A DNA stretch of 64,000 nucleotides from Apostichopus japonicus (GCF_037975245.1 NC_092569.1:24785168-24849167); one strand, 5' to 3'. Numbered from the stretch's first letter, positions 12,401 to 23,644 are shown. The notes: generated from the letters alone by a model not told the origin. Numbers and translations are program-made.

Positions 12401-15400
12401 TGAGTGATTAGCACGATAATTTATCTTTCATCACACGGGGTTCGACGTACTTTTTAAAGGGACAAGACAAATTCAATACGTAATGTCGAAACGAGACTTG
12501 AAAAAAAAAAATCATATCGAAATGCTTTTTAAAGTGAAAATATATTTCATAATGGAACCGGATACCTTTCAAAACACCACCATATGGTGGTCTGCCTATT
12601 GCTGCATTGTAAATTTACACAGTATTTGTAATGTTATCTACCTAACGTGAAAAATACCATTCAGGATGTCTTTTTTTTTTAGATTTATATTCATGTTATC
12701 ATTTTGATCAAAGGTGACCTTTAACCTTTGACCCTCAATACTACACCATCACTCTTGTTTCCATTAAAGATGGCTGCTATACTATCAACACTGTCGTCGC
12801 AGTGTTTACATGCGATGTGTAATCATGCTAAACATTGGGATGGATGTTGCCAAATAATAGAAAGAATCATTTATAATATAAATAGACTATATTTCAGGAA
12901 TATTATATTATCATTATTATGGATTGTCCCATGGAAGCACCCAACCTTGTATTTAATGGATACGTACGTTTATTGACCTTTTGACCTTCCCTCGTAAATC
13001 GACAACAAACATTGTACATGTGGCTGCTGTGATGAGCTGGGTCACGGTTGATTTCAACTACTACCATACAAGAATCCATGAGGGTGAATTCGTGTACAAC
13101 ATCACGAACACTTGCTAAACAAAACAAACAACAATAATAACAACAACATAATCGCTAAATATAGATCTATAACAGGTGGAACCTACGTGCTCTATGAAAT
13201 GATACACGCAAACGCCAGGGGATTTGTGCACATGTACATGTGTGTGGGTGTCTGTGTGGGTGTGAATGGGGGTGAATGGGGTAGAGGTGAATAGTGTAAG
13301 GGTTGGTGTGTGCAATCGTGTGTACGAGGAGAAGTGGGATGGTCATATTCGGATAAACTGACGATCGGGTACCGCCACAGAAAATTATCCAGAAATGAAA
13401 TTCGAACTGACATATCGTTATGGCGAACACCTGTCTTGAGGGATGGAACCGGGGGTGTACAGTAGGGGACAAAAAGAAGTGGAAATATGGGGAACCACAT
13501 GACGTATATGATGCCAGTTCTAAAAACAGGCGTAAATCTTCTGTGTTATTAAGACAACTCATTCCAGGATTTCGTAGTCAAATAAATCATGGTATATGAA
13601 GGATAAGATAAAATAACATTGGCCCGAACTTGAGTCGATTCCCGAATAGCATGTCTACGATTGAACAAGAAGTGTGTTAAGTAAAACATATTTCTTGGCC
13701 CCCCAAAATATATCAATTCATATTTGTTTGAGTTACCTGAACAAAAAGTGTAACCTGTAGGAAGGATTATAATGATATAGGCCTAGCGGGACAGGGACAG
13801 GTGGGGTGGGGAGGGGGGATGGTATGTTGATATACCTTCTGCAAGAGAACTACCACGTTAGTCTGCATATATATATATTTATATAAAGCTGTAATCACTT
13901 TGGTAAATTTCAGATGAAACCAACTTCCTGTAGACCTGTATATCTTTCCACCGTGCATCCCTAGCTAGGCCAACGAGGAATTACTCATACCTCCCTGGCA
14001 CACAGCCAGTAATAACATCATACACACATACAAACAGATTTGATATGTTTTCCCTTGAATCCAATGTTTGTAATGAAAATCTGATTTAATTTATTGATAT
14101 CACAAAATATTTTATCATAGCAAGACTATCGCGGAAGTGATTTTTCCCTCTCACTGGTTACTTCCATGTGTGAAGTACATTAAACTATATATATTGATTC
14201 ACGTTTTCCAAACTCATTGTTATCGACACCCACGCACTATGATTCATACTTCGAGTAACCGGTGGGCGGTACTTGCACGTTTGACCTTAGCTGTACGATT
14301 ATCGGCATCGTCACTCTGAGTTTGATTCAGTTTCGGTTTTATTATTTTTATATCTTCATAGAGATGTTATGAGACTAGTGACTCTGACAACTGATACAAA
14401 AAAAAAACAGAATTGATGATGGTATTGTTATACAACTTAGTAATGAAAAATAAGAACAAAAGAGGAGAAAATTAATTAAACTAGCAAAATAGAGAAGGGC
14501 GTCGTCGATATACCCCTCCCTCAAAGCAATAATTAACAGTCAATTACGAAAGTTTTCCTTTTATATTTACAGTAAAACCATTTTAGTCTTAAAAATTACA
14601 AAGTACAATTTTTGATCTATTTCGTAAAAAAGCCAAGACAGGTGGTCATAAACAGTTTGATCGCTTGTGATCATATTATAATACAGATACTGAGTATATA
14701 TTATGTGTATAGTTAACACTGCTGTAGACTAGCGACCAAGGTTTTAAGGAATAATACTGTTGCTTTGATGGAAGCTAGTCAATGTCATATCCGCTACCGA
14801 ATGTGCTTGAAAATGAAATAATGGTTACTTATGTTCAATCTATGTGTTTTTTAATACACCTTCAGTGCATGTTGCTTCTTCATTGAGGAATTTGCATTAA
14901 TATTACTCGACCAGGTCCCCAACTCCTCCGCCACACCACTCACTCCGTATCCCCTCCCGTTCTCTCCCCCTTCTCTTCTCCCTCATTCCGTCTCCCTTTC
15001 CATTCCCCTTGACTTTACTTGCCCTCTTCCCCATCTCGTCCCTCCTCATCCCCCTCATACCGTCCCCTTCCATCCATCTTCCTATCACTTACTCTTTCTT
15101 TTCGTCGACCACTTCTCCACACCACTCATTCCCGTTCCTCGTAATCCCCTTTCTCTGCCCCTCCTCCCCCATCCGTCCCCTTCCATCCATTCCCTTCTCT
15201 TTGCCTCACTTTACGTTACTCATCCCCTCCCCCCTCACCTCCGCTACCCTCCCCCTCCCCATATCTTCCACAGAGGCTTCCAGGAGGCTGCTTTGGACAA
15301 CAATTTCGCACTTTTCTTTTATGATCTGACACTAACATTTGAAAAGGCAAAACTAGATTACCTTGAGCTATACGCTCTACGTCCTGGATGCGAGGACCGC

Positions 15401-18400
15401 TCTAAGTTTCTCCCCTAGCCCCACCCCTCACCCTTCACTCTTAAGAACTTGAGAATACTTATCTAACCAGTACTGATAAGCCTCCTTTTATTGCTTCCTT
15501 TGTTACAGCGAAATGTTGTCATGATGACGTAGACTATGACGTAGGTACTACGCTACGCGTTAATTGCAATACTTGGTAAGTTATATTTTATTAATTTCTA
15601 TTATTTTTGGGGGGTGATTTTGTTCTTTTACACGTTTCAGTTATACACAAACAGAGATTTATAACTTCTTCAAAACGAATTACAAGAAAGTGCATTGCTG
15701 ATATTACTGCAACACTTGGTAATTTCCATCACAATTAGACAATGCAAACGGAGCATTGTGAATGCGTGTCAAGGTACAGAGTCACAATTGTCCCTATTAA
15801 GTATAAACCCTTACAACTCTAGTGTGGCAACCAGGTCCACTTTGCCCCCATGTTCCTATATTTTTGGTACAACTATTCTGGTCCTCCAGCTAGTGAGACA
15901 AATTGACCCACTCCTCTTCCCCCCTCCCCTCCCTCCCTCCCACCCACCCACACTCTCCATCTCCTTGTGAAAATTATCTTGAAACGTAATTTGAAAACCA
16001 TTATTTATCAATCTTCCGTGGATTGTTTTACTGTTTCACCCTAATGGTTGTAAGTCTGTTCCCATGATCTAACATACACTATTAATTAACTACACGAACT
16101 ATACCGCTATGTGGCTTGTGTTATTAAGTTTATGCACACATTATATATTAATTACCTCGTTAAAGTTTTCCTCTCCTTTGCATACGGTGAGCATACATCG
16201 CACATAATTATATTAGACCACTGCAATTTGTTTGCGCATTAGTCGTTTTATCGATTGACAAGTTTATATATCCATTGGAACAGCTCTAGAGCAAACTTTT
16301 GCCTAAAGAGGGCGCCATGCTATATTTGTTGTCAGACAACACAGAGAGGCACTTTGGTTTTTGTTAGCCAAATTTTGAATGATTTTAACCAACTCAATCC
16401 AAGCATTTCTCCCCAACATTAGACTCGAAATTGATATAATTTAAAGCAGTTTTTCTTTCATTATTCATATACAATGCCCTCTATTTAGAGGATAAGTAAC
16501 TAGTTTGCTCGATTAGGGGTGGGGGAGGGGGGCACCTTTGTCACCCAGACAAATGTTTCTAAGCTACTGCAAATGAACGTGCAAAGAGAAGAAAACAGGA
16601 AATCAATGTCAAGTTTTCTGCATTAATTGAATGAAAGTTGCCTACAGTCAAGCTAATCAAAAGCAATTTGATACGATGTTATAGTATCGCATAATATCTA
16701 GCCAAAGTAGCGAACGTCAACAGATGCAAAAGAGAACAGTTTTTTTTCCAGCATCATAATACAGTTAAAATGTATTCCTTTCTCCCAACAAAATGTAACG
16801 GTACAAACTAATTTTCTTTTCAAATGATTTGTTTCTACCTCCTTTTCAGTACTTGCAGAGAAGTTCTCTATGGTTTTGCAACATTTCATTGCACTCAGAC
16901 AAGATGTCTGGTCAGGGAGGAAATAATTGAAAGAATCAACGATGATCCAGAAATTGGGTATGTATAACTATCGGCTTTTGCTTACTTCGTTTCGTTTAGT
17001 TTCGTTTAGTTTCGTTTAGTTTCGATTGATTATTTTGAATATATTGTTTTTATTTATGTGACCGTCTGTCGTTTACATACTTCATTTCTTTATATATTAA
17101 ATACAATTGTTTCGTTTAGTTTGATTATTTTTAATGTATTGTTTTTGTTGATGTGACCGTCTGTCGTTTACATAGGCTACTTCATTTCTTTATTTATTAA
17201 ATACAATTGTTTCGTTTAGTTTGATTATTTTGAATATTTTGTTTTGTTTTTATTTATGTGACCGTCTGTCGTTTACATACTTAATCTTTTTATTTATTAA
17301 ATACGATTCAATGGAATCTGGCCGTATTTTTTTGTATTAAATATTGTCTTTGTATGTGACCGGGTGTCATTACATGTATACATATTTCGATGAACGGAAT
17401 CGTATCATTTTTTAACCATATATTTTTTTAAATCAATACAGTTATAAAAGGACACTTTCTTAGACTTGATAAATTAGAAAGTTTTGCAACGATTTCATAA
17501 ATGACTTAAAATGAGAAATAAACCCAACAATAACTTGAGACTGTGTGATAGAGAAACATATATGGAGCTCAATTTCCTCAATTATAGACAAGACAGTGCA
17601 TGGCATATATCTATAGGATATTTGCACAGTTTACCGCTCTTTCCCACACAACTTGGAGACCTTAGCTATGGTCGAGATACTAAATAGTCGAGCCACACGA
17701 AAACCATTGATGTGAGAATGATTGCAAGAGGCGGGAGGGGGTTATCATGTCCCCCCCCCCCCCCCCACCTTCCTTTGTCGGTTATGCTGTATAGTCTTTT
17801 GATCTTTACGTTAGGTTGACACGCCTTTACCCATTATTTGCCACATTTGAATACTTTTCAGGGGTGGATGCAGGGTTTTGTGTAGGAGGGGAGGGAGTCA
17901 TGTAGTGGGTAATGGGTAATAAAATATACTTCATAACCAAAATTATGGAGTTGAAGAGGGTTTGTCATTCCTCCCACCTCTTGGATCTGCGCCTGTATAT
18001 AACCACTTTTCAAATCTTTTGGTTATTCAAATTTCAAAGCGCGTACTCCCTCACCTCATATAACCTATGCATTACCGTAATTACCTCGCTCTAGCATCTG
18101 GCAATTCTTTATGTGCGTGTATGGCCATCTGCCTTCAGTAATTGCCATTCTCTGGTACATACAGCATCGCTCTTCTATCGCGCTTGATGATTCTACGCAC
18201 TATAGATACACAAACAATAAAGTTACCACAAGCTATTTTAACGTCAGCTAAGATATGTAACTGATAAATAAAAAAGGCAACATTCTTTATGCTTAGTGTT
18301 CCAAATATCCCGTCTTTTCCTCCCTCAAGTTGGAAAGCGGATGAAGGAAGTATGTTCATTGGAATGCCTCGATCAAAAGGATTCAATCAACGTCTGGGCA

Positions 18401-21400
18401 CTATGAAGCCACGCCCCGAAGTAATGGCGATGAGCGAAATATCATCAGATGCAGCCACTATGGATATACCAAAACATTTCGACGCTCGGGAACATTGGCC
18501 AGGGCTAGTAGGGGATATACAGGACCAAGGCGATTGTGCAAGTTCCTGGGCGGTCACTACCTCAGGTATGAAGTTAACTCAATGATGTTTCAGTTTGTAC
18601 AATACTTCAGAAATCAAACTGCCTTTGATGCTCAATTTTCCCCGACAGAAATACCACTTTTTGCTGCACCATACTTGGGACCTCAAGGCTAATCTAAATC
18701 GACTTATACTTGATGTCAAACATCAACACAGCTGTGAATGTTAGATGTAGGATACAGGAGAGCGTACATTGTCATTAATGATATACCCTGATATACGCGT
18801 GGTTGTAATATCATTTTTAATACCACTTTTGTTGCGCCACTTGGACCCCAAAGCTAATCTAAATCGGCTTATTTACTTGATGTCAAACATCAACAGATCT
18901 ATGAATGTTATATCCGTCGTTGTATCATCATTTTTAAGTGAGATTTATATGTGTAATTATGAAAGTAATAACATACGAACGCACGTATGACTCAAAGAGT
19001 TACCGTTTAATCTTTTAATTGTTAGCGTTATCGGATCCATGGTTTCTTATAGAAGAAGGGGCCCGGGAGACAAGTTCTGGTAGATCACGAAACTATGCTA
19101 CCAAAATAGTGATGTATAAGAAAATATCAGTAAAAAAAAATATTTAGGACATGCCAGCGAGCGAATCGTGCGGACATTTCCAACTATGTGCCTTGTTTTG
19201 AACCAAAAAAAAAAGGTTTGCATGTAACTTTTAGTTAAAACCAAGATAGATTCCCCCCCCCCCCACCACTGGTCCCCTCCTTGGATTCTACCCTGTTCAC
19301 GTTTCAGTGACAACATCTTTATACTGATATCAATGTGTTTAATATACTCTGCCCTCACTAATCGAAATGTGTTTCAAGTCTGTAACGATATAAGTTGTCT
19401 CTTTTCAGCCGTTGCATCAGACAGATTTTCGATCCAGTCAAATGGTACCATGAACATGACACTTTCTATGCAACACCTGGTATCATGTAATCAGAAAGGT
19501 CAACAGGGGTGTTACGGGGGCCATCTGGATAGAGCCTGGTGGTTCTTGAGGAAAAGAGGGTAAGAAAAGAAAAATTTCATTATAATATCGAAAAAACACC
19601 AGGACGAGGTGGGTCTTGATGTATGTTAACAATATATCTTCAGAATATTTAAGCAGGACGTTACATTTAAATTGTCATTAAACTATGGTACAAGGGGACG
19701 ATTTCATCTCAGAAATTACTTAAACAGAATTTCTGGTGACAAACAATTTGAAACTTATAAATTGAACAATATGAAAGATATTCCACACTCCTGTGGATAA
19801 AGTCACTGACAAATTATCAACAAACCCCCCCCCCCCCCAAAATCCACTGAAGTGCCTTGATGACATCATTCATTCGACTGTTGCCAGATGCATTTTATAA
19901 CATATCACAGATATTAAAAAAAAAAATCGTATCTACGCGATACAAAGTGCTACAAGGATGTGGTTATCGTCTACAGAATTGGAAATTTTCAGCAATTTTG
20001 CTAAGCGATCAATGCCAGCTACCAGAGATCCACTTTAACCGTTCGGCTCTCAATGAGTTGTTTCGTATTCTGAACGGTGTTGGGTATTTCCGAGCGTCAC
20101 TCTGCAGCGGAACATTTTCTAATAAATCCAGACAAGATTTTGATTGATTTATTTATTTTGTTTCATCACGTTAATATATACAATGTGATAGGAAGTCCTC
20201 TCAAAAACCTTCATATGGCTTAACAAAGTAGAGGTCTCCCTGTAAAGAAAAGGAAAAAGAAAACAAAATGTATAAGAAAATAGGAACATGTTCGATTAAT
20301 AAGACGCAATAATTTTTTGAATAAAGTTTCTTCTGAATGATTTTGCAGAGGGTTTATTTGTAATATCGTCTGATAGAGAATTCTATGTTTTGATTGTACG
20401 TGCCCTTAGTGATAACATCCCCATTGTAGAATTATACCTGTTATAATGTGCATTGCCTGAAAATCTGGTATTGTAATGATGAATATCACTGTTACTTATC
20501 AAGTAGTCATTAAAAGCATTTGGTAACAATCCATTCCATGCCTTATAAGCAAATGTAGCAAGATTAACCCTAATAATGTCATCAGTTTTTAGCAACCTAG
20601 AACGCTTAAAAAGAGGTTTTGTGTGGTCCCGTGGTTTGGCATGTGTTATATGGCGGACTACTCTCTTCTGTGTAATACAAATGGGATTCCGATTGGTATA
20701 TCTAGTACCAGACCATATGTTACAACAATACGTAATATGTAATATTTTGATGTAGTATACGGTCAAGTGTTGGTAATACATTCCTTTTTAATGCCAAAAT
20801 TATATTTTACAGAAGAAAACAATAATTCAGGTCGTTTAAAAATCATTTTAATGTTCAATTAAGAAACAAGAGTAATATTCTATATGTTACAGGGTCGTAA
20901 CAGGACAATGTTACCCGTACAAGAGTGGAATGTCCCTAGACATGAGTATGAAGAAAGGTAGTTGCTACGTACCCGGGAAGTTTGCACCGGCCATTTGCCC
21001 TGACCCAGTTACGTACAGCGAAAGATACAAGACCTCACCACCCTACAGAATCGCAGAATACGTAAGTATTCCATTCGAAAATATATGTAGGAGGTAGAGT
21101 TTATCAGGTACAAAGCAAGGCTGCTAAAGATGTCCAACTGATACGCGAAAGGGAACAAAAATCAGGTTTGCGGGGGGTTGGTGGGGGGGGGGGGTGGGGT
21201 GGGGGCGAGTCATCCCTGACGCGTGGGGCTCATAATGAAGTCACACCACATATCACACATAAAGGTTCAAATGAGAAAGCTATTGCAACCTTGAGCTTCT
21301 CATGTTTTGCATACATGAAGGTGTTTCATATAACCTGTTGGTTTTCTATTTTCTTACAGCCAAGAGAAATTCAAGCTGAAATAATGAAGAACGGTCCTGT

Positions 21401-23353
21401 ACAAGGTAATATGTGATCTTAATGAATTTATCCTTATGGTGGATTGACTTTTGAAGGATATCATCATTATCACTACTTTATTTTTATACGTTTTACTAAC
21501 CTTATAATTTATAATGATCTGCCGGTTTATACTAGTTACGTCCACCCTCGTACCGTACTTGTTATAGGCGGTGGGAGAAGGGGAGGCGGTGGGATTAGGG
21601 GAAGGCGGTGGGAGAAGGGGAGGAGGTGGGAGTTGGGGGCGGTAAGAGAAGGGGAGGCGATGGGAGAAAGGGGGCGGTGGGAGAAGGGGAGGCGGTGGGA
21701 GAAGGGGAGGCGGTGGGAGAAGGGAGGCGGTGGGAGAAGGGAGGCGGTGGGAGGAGGTGAGATGTAAAGCTTGATATTGAATACACATCCTCCATTATTT
21801 TATTTTTCATTTTTTTATTCTCACCAGCGGCCATGCATGTAAAGAGTGATTTCTTTTTATACAAATCTGGTGTTTACAAGTACACCGGACTCACCAATGA
21901 TACTGATAATGTAGCCGGGGACGCTGTAGGATGGCATTCTTTGAGGATTCTTGGTTGGGGAGTCGACAAATCGAATCCTTCAAATCACCGCAAGTATTGG
22001 GTAAGTCTCGTACAGTATATGTCGTGTATGAACATTTACTTGTCTAAGGAATAAGTTTAGAGCTCACACTATATTTATTGTAGTGCGCTTGCGCGCTACA
22101 ATATTGGCATAACTTGCCAAGTGAAAGATACCTTTATATGACAGGACGTTGAAACTCCAAGTTTGATATAGTCTCTGTATATTTGCAGTTCAGAGGCAAC
22201 CTGCGTAGCCAACTTATTCTTAGCCTTTCACGGTACTCACAAGCGCCCTCACTGTGTAGGTACCTACAACATGACTATACTCCCTGGTGGGTTGTCCGCC
22301 CAAAAAGTAACAACAATGACAACCAAAAAGTTCTTTCTAATACTGCAAGCACTCCATCCACGCGCACTACAATACTGCGTACTTATACAGGCAAATGCAG
22401 TTCGAGTTGGCATTTGCGTTCAGCTGTGCAGAGGTAAATCTGATGCCTTCTCTATATTTTATATGTAAAATAAGACAACACAAAAATAAACAACAACAAC
22501 AACAGAGACACACCTATTACTATAGTCATTTCATGGCATTGCTTTGAGGTGTATGGGTGTGTTTAAGACGGCGCGGTTCTATTTTGTATTCCAGAGTTTG
22601 GGTTGAAAAACAGACAAATGATTCTGTCATGTTTAAGGTTCTATAGAAAGGAACTAAAAAACTCTAACAAGAGGGCAATCCACGGAGTTGCATACCTCAT
22701 CACAAGCACACACTGATTTCAAATTAACAAATTTACCTGTGAAGGATGGTTCCATGTCAGTTCAATGTTTCCTCTAAGAGTTATACCACCAAGTTTGAAG
22801 AAAATCGGCCAAGCCGTTAGCAGTAGTTTTTGACACAAAGTTGGACACACCCCACCCCCCTTACACCCCCCACACACACGGACACGTTTGAACCCTCCCT
22901 CAGTCATAGACTTCCGGTCAGCCTGGGGTACCCCACCATGGGTGACCCACGAGAATAGCTACTCAGGAAAATTAACCATTACCATGGCAATTGTCGCTAT
23001 GGCAACTGACATAGCTGTATATGGCCCAACTGACAAAGGAACTATACAATATCTCGCCCTCCCTTTGGCGATTAGTTCGGTTGTTAACTACAATGAAAGG
23101 TTATCTTCGTTTCAAACATCATATACTAAGGCTACCAACCTTGATTATTATTTTATTTTTATCTTGTCACTAGTTATGCGCCAACTCCTGGGGTAAACAC
23201 TGGGGTGAAGACGGCCTTGTGAGGATATCGAGAGGGGACAACGAGTGTGAGATAGAATCGTTTGTGGTAGGCGTCTGGGCCATGGTTGACGCTGGTATGA
23301 TGAACGGTAATGGTAACACCATTGGTAAACGAAGACGACGAAGAAAGCGGTGA
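9223..23353 (+). CDS. TINAGL1-like: Tubulointerstitial nephritis antigen-like protein (catalytically dead C1 peptidase fold), nine coding exons
   Basis: Spliced CDS: 9223-9499, 15509-15575, 16850-16957, 18297-18565, 19409-19559, 20893-21061, 21360-21405, 21828-22000, 23174-23353 (1440 nt, 479 residues). All junctions are GT/AG and every phase joins. The length matches the TINAG/TINAGL family (about 470). Residues 1-29 form a signal peptide; 32-79 a Cys-rich somatomedin-B-like region; 95-134 a second Cys-rich segment ending RCLVREE; about 205-455 the C1 peptidase domain. The oxyanion Gln (Q228), His (H399 in [11 protein letters not shown]) and Asn (N424 in ANSWG) are kept, but the nucleophile position is Ser (S234 in ASSWAV), as in TINAG proteins, so no proteolysis is expected. 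Family members are secreted basement-membrane/matrix proteins that bind integrins and laminin. N-glycosylation sequons lie at N65, N252 and N256. The tail (471-479) is almost all Arg/Lys. Orthology to TINAG versus TINAGL1 cannot be decided here. Confidence 0.93.
9826..9925 (+). repeat. CT-rich simple repeat (CTCCCTCATC-like) with poly-C core
   Basis: Repeated CTCCCTCATCC-type units interrupted by a run of about 14 C. This is low-complexity sequence within intron 1. The complementary strand is G-rich and could form quadruplexes. Confidence 0.8.
11160..11358 (+). repeat. Degenerate TCGAAA-based tandem repeat
   Basis: Alternating CTCGAAA, AGTCGAAA and AACGAAAAAGTCGAAA units repeat for about 200 bases inside intron 1. 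Open frames here on both strands (Phe/Arg-rich on the minus strand) arise from the repeat and are not taken as genes. Confidence 0.75.
14908..15265 (+). repeat. Pyrimidine-rich diverged tandem repeat
   Basis: Two diverged copies of roughly 190 bases, each starting with a TCGACCA...CACACCACTCA block and continuing as C/T-rich sequence with CCGTCCCCTTCCATCCAT. It lies 240 bases before coding exon 2. The long one-strand pyrimidine bias could favour triplex or quadruplex structure, and the open frames on both strands are by-products. Confidence 0.65.
15509..15575 (+). CDS. TINAGL1-like: TINAGL-like coding exon 2
   Basis: A 67-base exon encoding residues 93-114 plus two bases ([20 protein letters not shown]...). 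The CCxDxxxYxxGTxxxxNCNxC pattern is typical of the second Cys-rich segment of the TINAG family. Acceptor TTGTTACAG, donor TTG|GTAAGT. Too short to be found as a stand-alone open frame. Confidence 0.88.
15576..16849 (+). other. TINAGL-like intron 2
   Basis: Begins GTAAGT and ends in a pyrimidine tract plus CAG. It contains a C-rich stretch near 15.92-15.96 kb and a G-rich run near 16.52 kb. No exon or element was recognised. Confidence 0.75.
16850..16957 (+). CDS. TINAGL1-like: TINAGL-like coding exon 3
   Basis: A 108-base exon completing codon 115 (Cys) and encoding residues 116-150 plus two bases. It contains [15 protein letters not shown] and [14 protein letters not shown], the end of the second Cys-rich segment and the linker into the peptidase propeptide-like region. 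Acceptor TCCTTTTCAG, donor TTGG|GTATGT. Confidence 0.9.
16958..18296 (+). other. TINAGL-like intron 3
   Basis: Begins GTATGT and ends ATGCTTAG, an acceptor with a weak pyrimidine tract but required by phase. It carries an approximately 100-bp minisatellite in its first 430 bases and a run of about 18 C near 17.75 kb. No other feature was recognised. Confidence 0.75.
16988..17390 (+). repeat. About 100-bp tandem repeat, three to four diverged copies
   Basis: The block GTGACCGTCTGTCGTTTACA recurs at about 17058, 17152 and 17258, with a decayed fourth near 17355. Each is preceded by TTTCGTTTAGTTTGATTATTTT and followed by TTTATTAAATAC. Spacing is 94-106 bases. A short TTTCGTTTAG array starts the block at 16988. 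Confidence 0.85.
18297..18565 (+). CDS. TINAGL1-like: TINAGL-like coding exon 4: start of peptidase-like domain
   Basis: Encodes residues 151-240 plus one base. It includes the propeptide-like RLGTMKP, the mature-domain-like start [12 protein letters not shown], and [17 protein letters not shown]. In active papain-family enzymes the residue before Trp in this motif is the nucleophilic Cys; here it is Ser (S234), as in TINAG proteins. Donor TCAG|GTATGA. Confidence 0.92.
18566..19408 (+). other. TINAGL-like intron 4 with a duplicated 100-bp segment
   Basis: Begins GTATGA and ends CTCTTTTCAG. Two diverged copies of a segment starting AATACCACTTTT and containing GCTAATCTAAATCG and TTGATGTCAAACATCAACA lie at about 18651-18745 and 18820-18915. 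A poly-C run lies near 19.25 kb. No extra exon is needed. Confidence 0.75.
19409..19559 (+). CDS. TINAGL1-like: TINAGL-like coding exon 5
   Basis: Encodes residues 241-290 plus two bases. It carries [28 protein letters not shown] and AWWFLRKRG, the LLSC...GCxGG region of papain-fold proteins. Two sequons (N252, N256) are present. Acceptor CTCTTTTCAG, donor AGG|GTAAGA. Confidence 0.93.
19560..20892 (+). other. TINAGL-like intron 5, containing an antisense LINE fragment
   Basis: Begins GTAAGA and ends ATATGTTACAG. The main content is a 5'-truncated non-LTR element on the minus strand (separate entry). A poly-C run lies near 19.83 kb. No host exon is seen inside. Confidence 0.8.
20140..20795 (-). 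mobile_element. 5'-truncated non-LTR retrotransposon (LINE) fragment, copy A
   Basis: On the minus strand this encodes the C-terminal tail of a reverse-transcriptase protein: an [13 protein letters not shown]-type segment, then [29 protein letters not shown] and a final block ending at a TAA at 20296-20298. Relative to the related copy near 29.5 kb, a conserved Trp codon in the AIKTWNNL position is a TAG stop, so the frame is broken. The 3' UTR (about 20140-20295) contains GGCTTAACAAAGTAG on the antisense side, shared with copy B. The clade is not determined. Confidence 0.8.
20893..21061 (+). CDS. TINAGL1-like: TINAGL-like coding exon 6
   Basis: Encodes residues 291-347, starting [13 protein letters not shown] and ending YRIAEY. 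The GVV...CYPY motif matches the segment after the GCxGG region in cathepsin-B-like proteins. Acceptor TGTTACAG, donor TAC|GTAAGT in phase 0. Confidence 0.92.
21062..21359 (+). other. TINAGL-like intron 6
   Basis: A 298-base intron with GTAAGT donor and TTTTCTTACAG acceptor. It contains a G-rich run (about 21173-21210) able to form a quadruplex on the transcribed RNA. Confidence 0.8.
21360..21405 (+). CDS. TINAGL1-like: TINAGL-like coding exon 7 (46 bases)
   Basis: Micro-sized exon encoding [15 protein letters not shown] plus one base (residues 348-362). The xxIxxEIxxNGPVxA pattern is conserved in C1 peptidase folds. Acceptor TTCTTACAG, donor CAAG|GTAATA. Confidence 0.92.
21406..21827 (+). 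other. TINAGL-like intron 7
   Basis: Begins GTAATA and ends TTCTCACCAG. About half of this 422-base intron is a G-rich minisatellite (separate entry). Confidence 0.8.
21566..21762 (+). repeat. G-rich minisatellite, 16-18-bp unit GGCGGTGGGAGAAGGGGA
   Basis: About ten imperfect copies of a purine-rich unit with repeated GGG/GGGG runs on the sense strand of the host gene. Such arrays meet the G-quadruplex pattern. The Pro-rich frames on the opposite strand are artefacts of the repeat. Confidence 0.85.
21828..22000 (+). CDS. TINAGL1-like: TINAGL-like coding exon 8: active-site-type His region
   Basis: Encodes residues 363-420 ([17 protein letters not shown]...[14 protein letters not shown]...RKYW). 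H399 corresponds to the catalytic His of papain-like enzymes. Acceptor TCTCACCAG, donor TGG|GTAAGT, phase 0. Confidence 0.93.
22001..23173 (+). other. TINAGL-like intron 8
   Basis: Begins GTAAGT and ends TTGTCACTAG. It contains CAA-rich simple sequence near 22.49 kb. A repeat-like block near 22.72-22.92 kb (AAGAAAATCGGCCAAGCCGT) resembles interspersed repeats common in invertebrate genomes. No extra exon is required by the protein. Confidence 0.7.
23174..23353 (+). CDS. TINAGL1-like: TINAGL-like coding exon 9 (C-terminus)
   Basis: Encodes residues 421-479 and [17 protein letters not shown] holds the catalytic-type Asn (N424); Cys422 sits where Ile, Val or Leu is usual. [13 protein letters not shown] closes the fold. 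The final nine residues (GKRRRRRKR) are strongly basic, which is an unusual end for the family. Confidence 0.93.
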   Translation, partial: LCANSWGKHWGEDGLVRISRGDNECEIESFVVGVWAMVDAGMMNGNGNTIGKRRRRRKR

Positions 23354-23644
23354 CGTCACTGAAAGGAATGGTCTCGTATTGTGGAACCTTCATAACAAAC
23401 GGTCTTTTCTAGCGAGATATAGTTAGTCCTGTTGCAAAGCTGCCGAAAGATATTAGTTAACAACACATTTCAGTTGTAGGATTATAGCAAAAGCAGAGGT
23501 CTGTTTGTTCAAGTAAGATAAACTGATATAAAGCTAATTTTTGTCCTGAGATGTGCATGTTATATTATTATTTTTGTTTACAGGATAGCAAGTATATTAT
23601 GTTTAGCATCAATACTATAGACGAGGAAAATGTGATCACTGTTT

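Larger units (their letters stand above)
9500..15508 (+). other. TINAGL-like intron 1 (6.0 kb)
   Basis: Starts GTAAGT and ends TTGTTACAG. No coding exon that would fit the phase (one base carried over) and the family alignment is needed or seen. It holds a CT-rich array near 9.85 kb, a degenerate TCGAAA array near 11.2 kb, GT-rich sequence near 13.22-13.28 kb and a pyrimidine-rich tandem block at 14.9-15.27 kb. Confidence 0.8.

Noticed and set aside
13167-13562. 131-codon minus-strand frame
   Set aside because: His/Thr/Pro-rich stretch derives from GT-rich simple sequence; no domain recognised; lies in intron 1 of the TINAGL-like gene.
14903-15329. Ser/Pro/Leu-rich plus-strand and Arg/Gly-rich minus-strand frames
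   Set aside because: Pyrimidine-rich low-complexity DNA opens frames on both strands; no homology seen.
21354-21864. Pro-rich minus-strand and Gly/Arg-rich plus-strand frames
   Set aside because: By-products of the G-rich intron 7 minisatellite, overlapping verified TINAGL-like exons in other frames.
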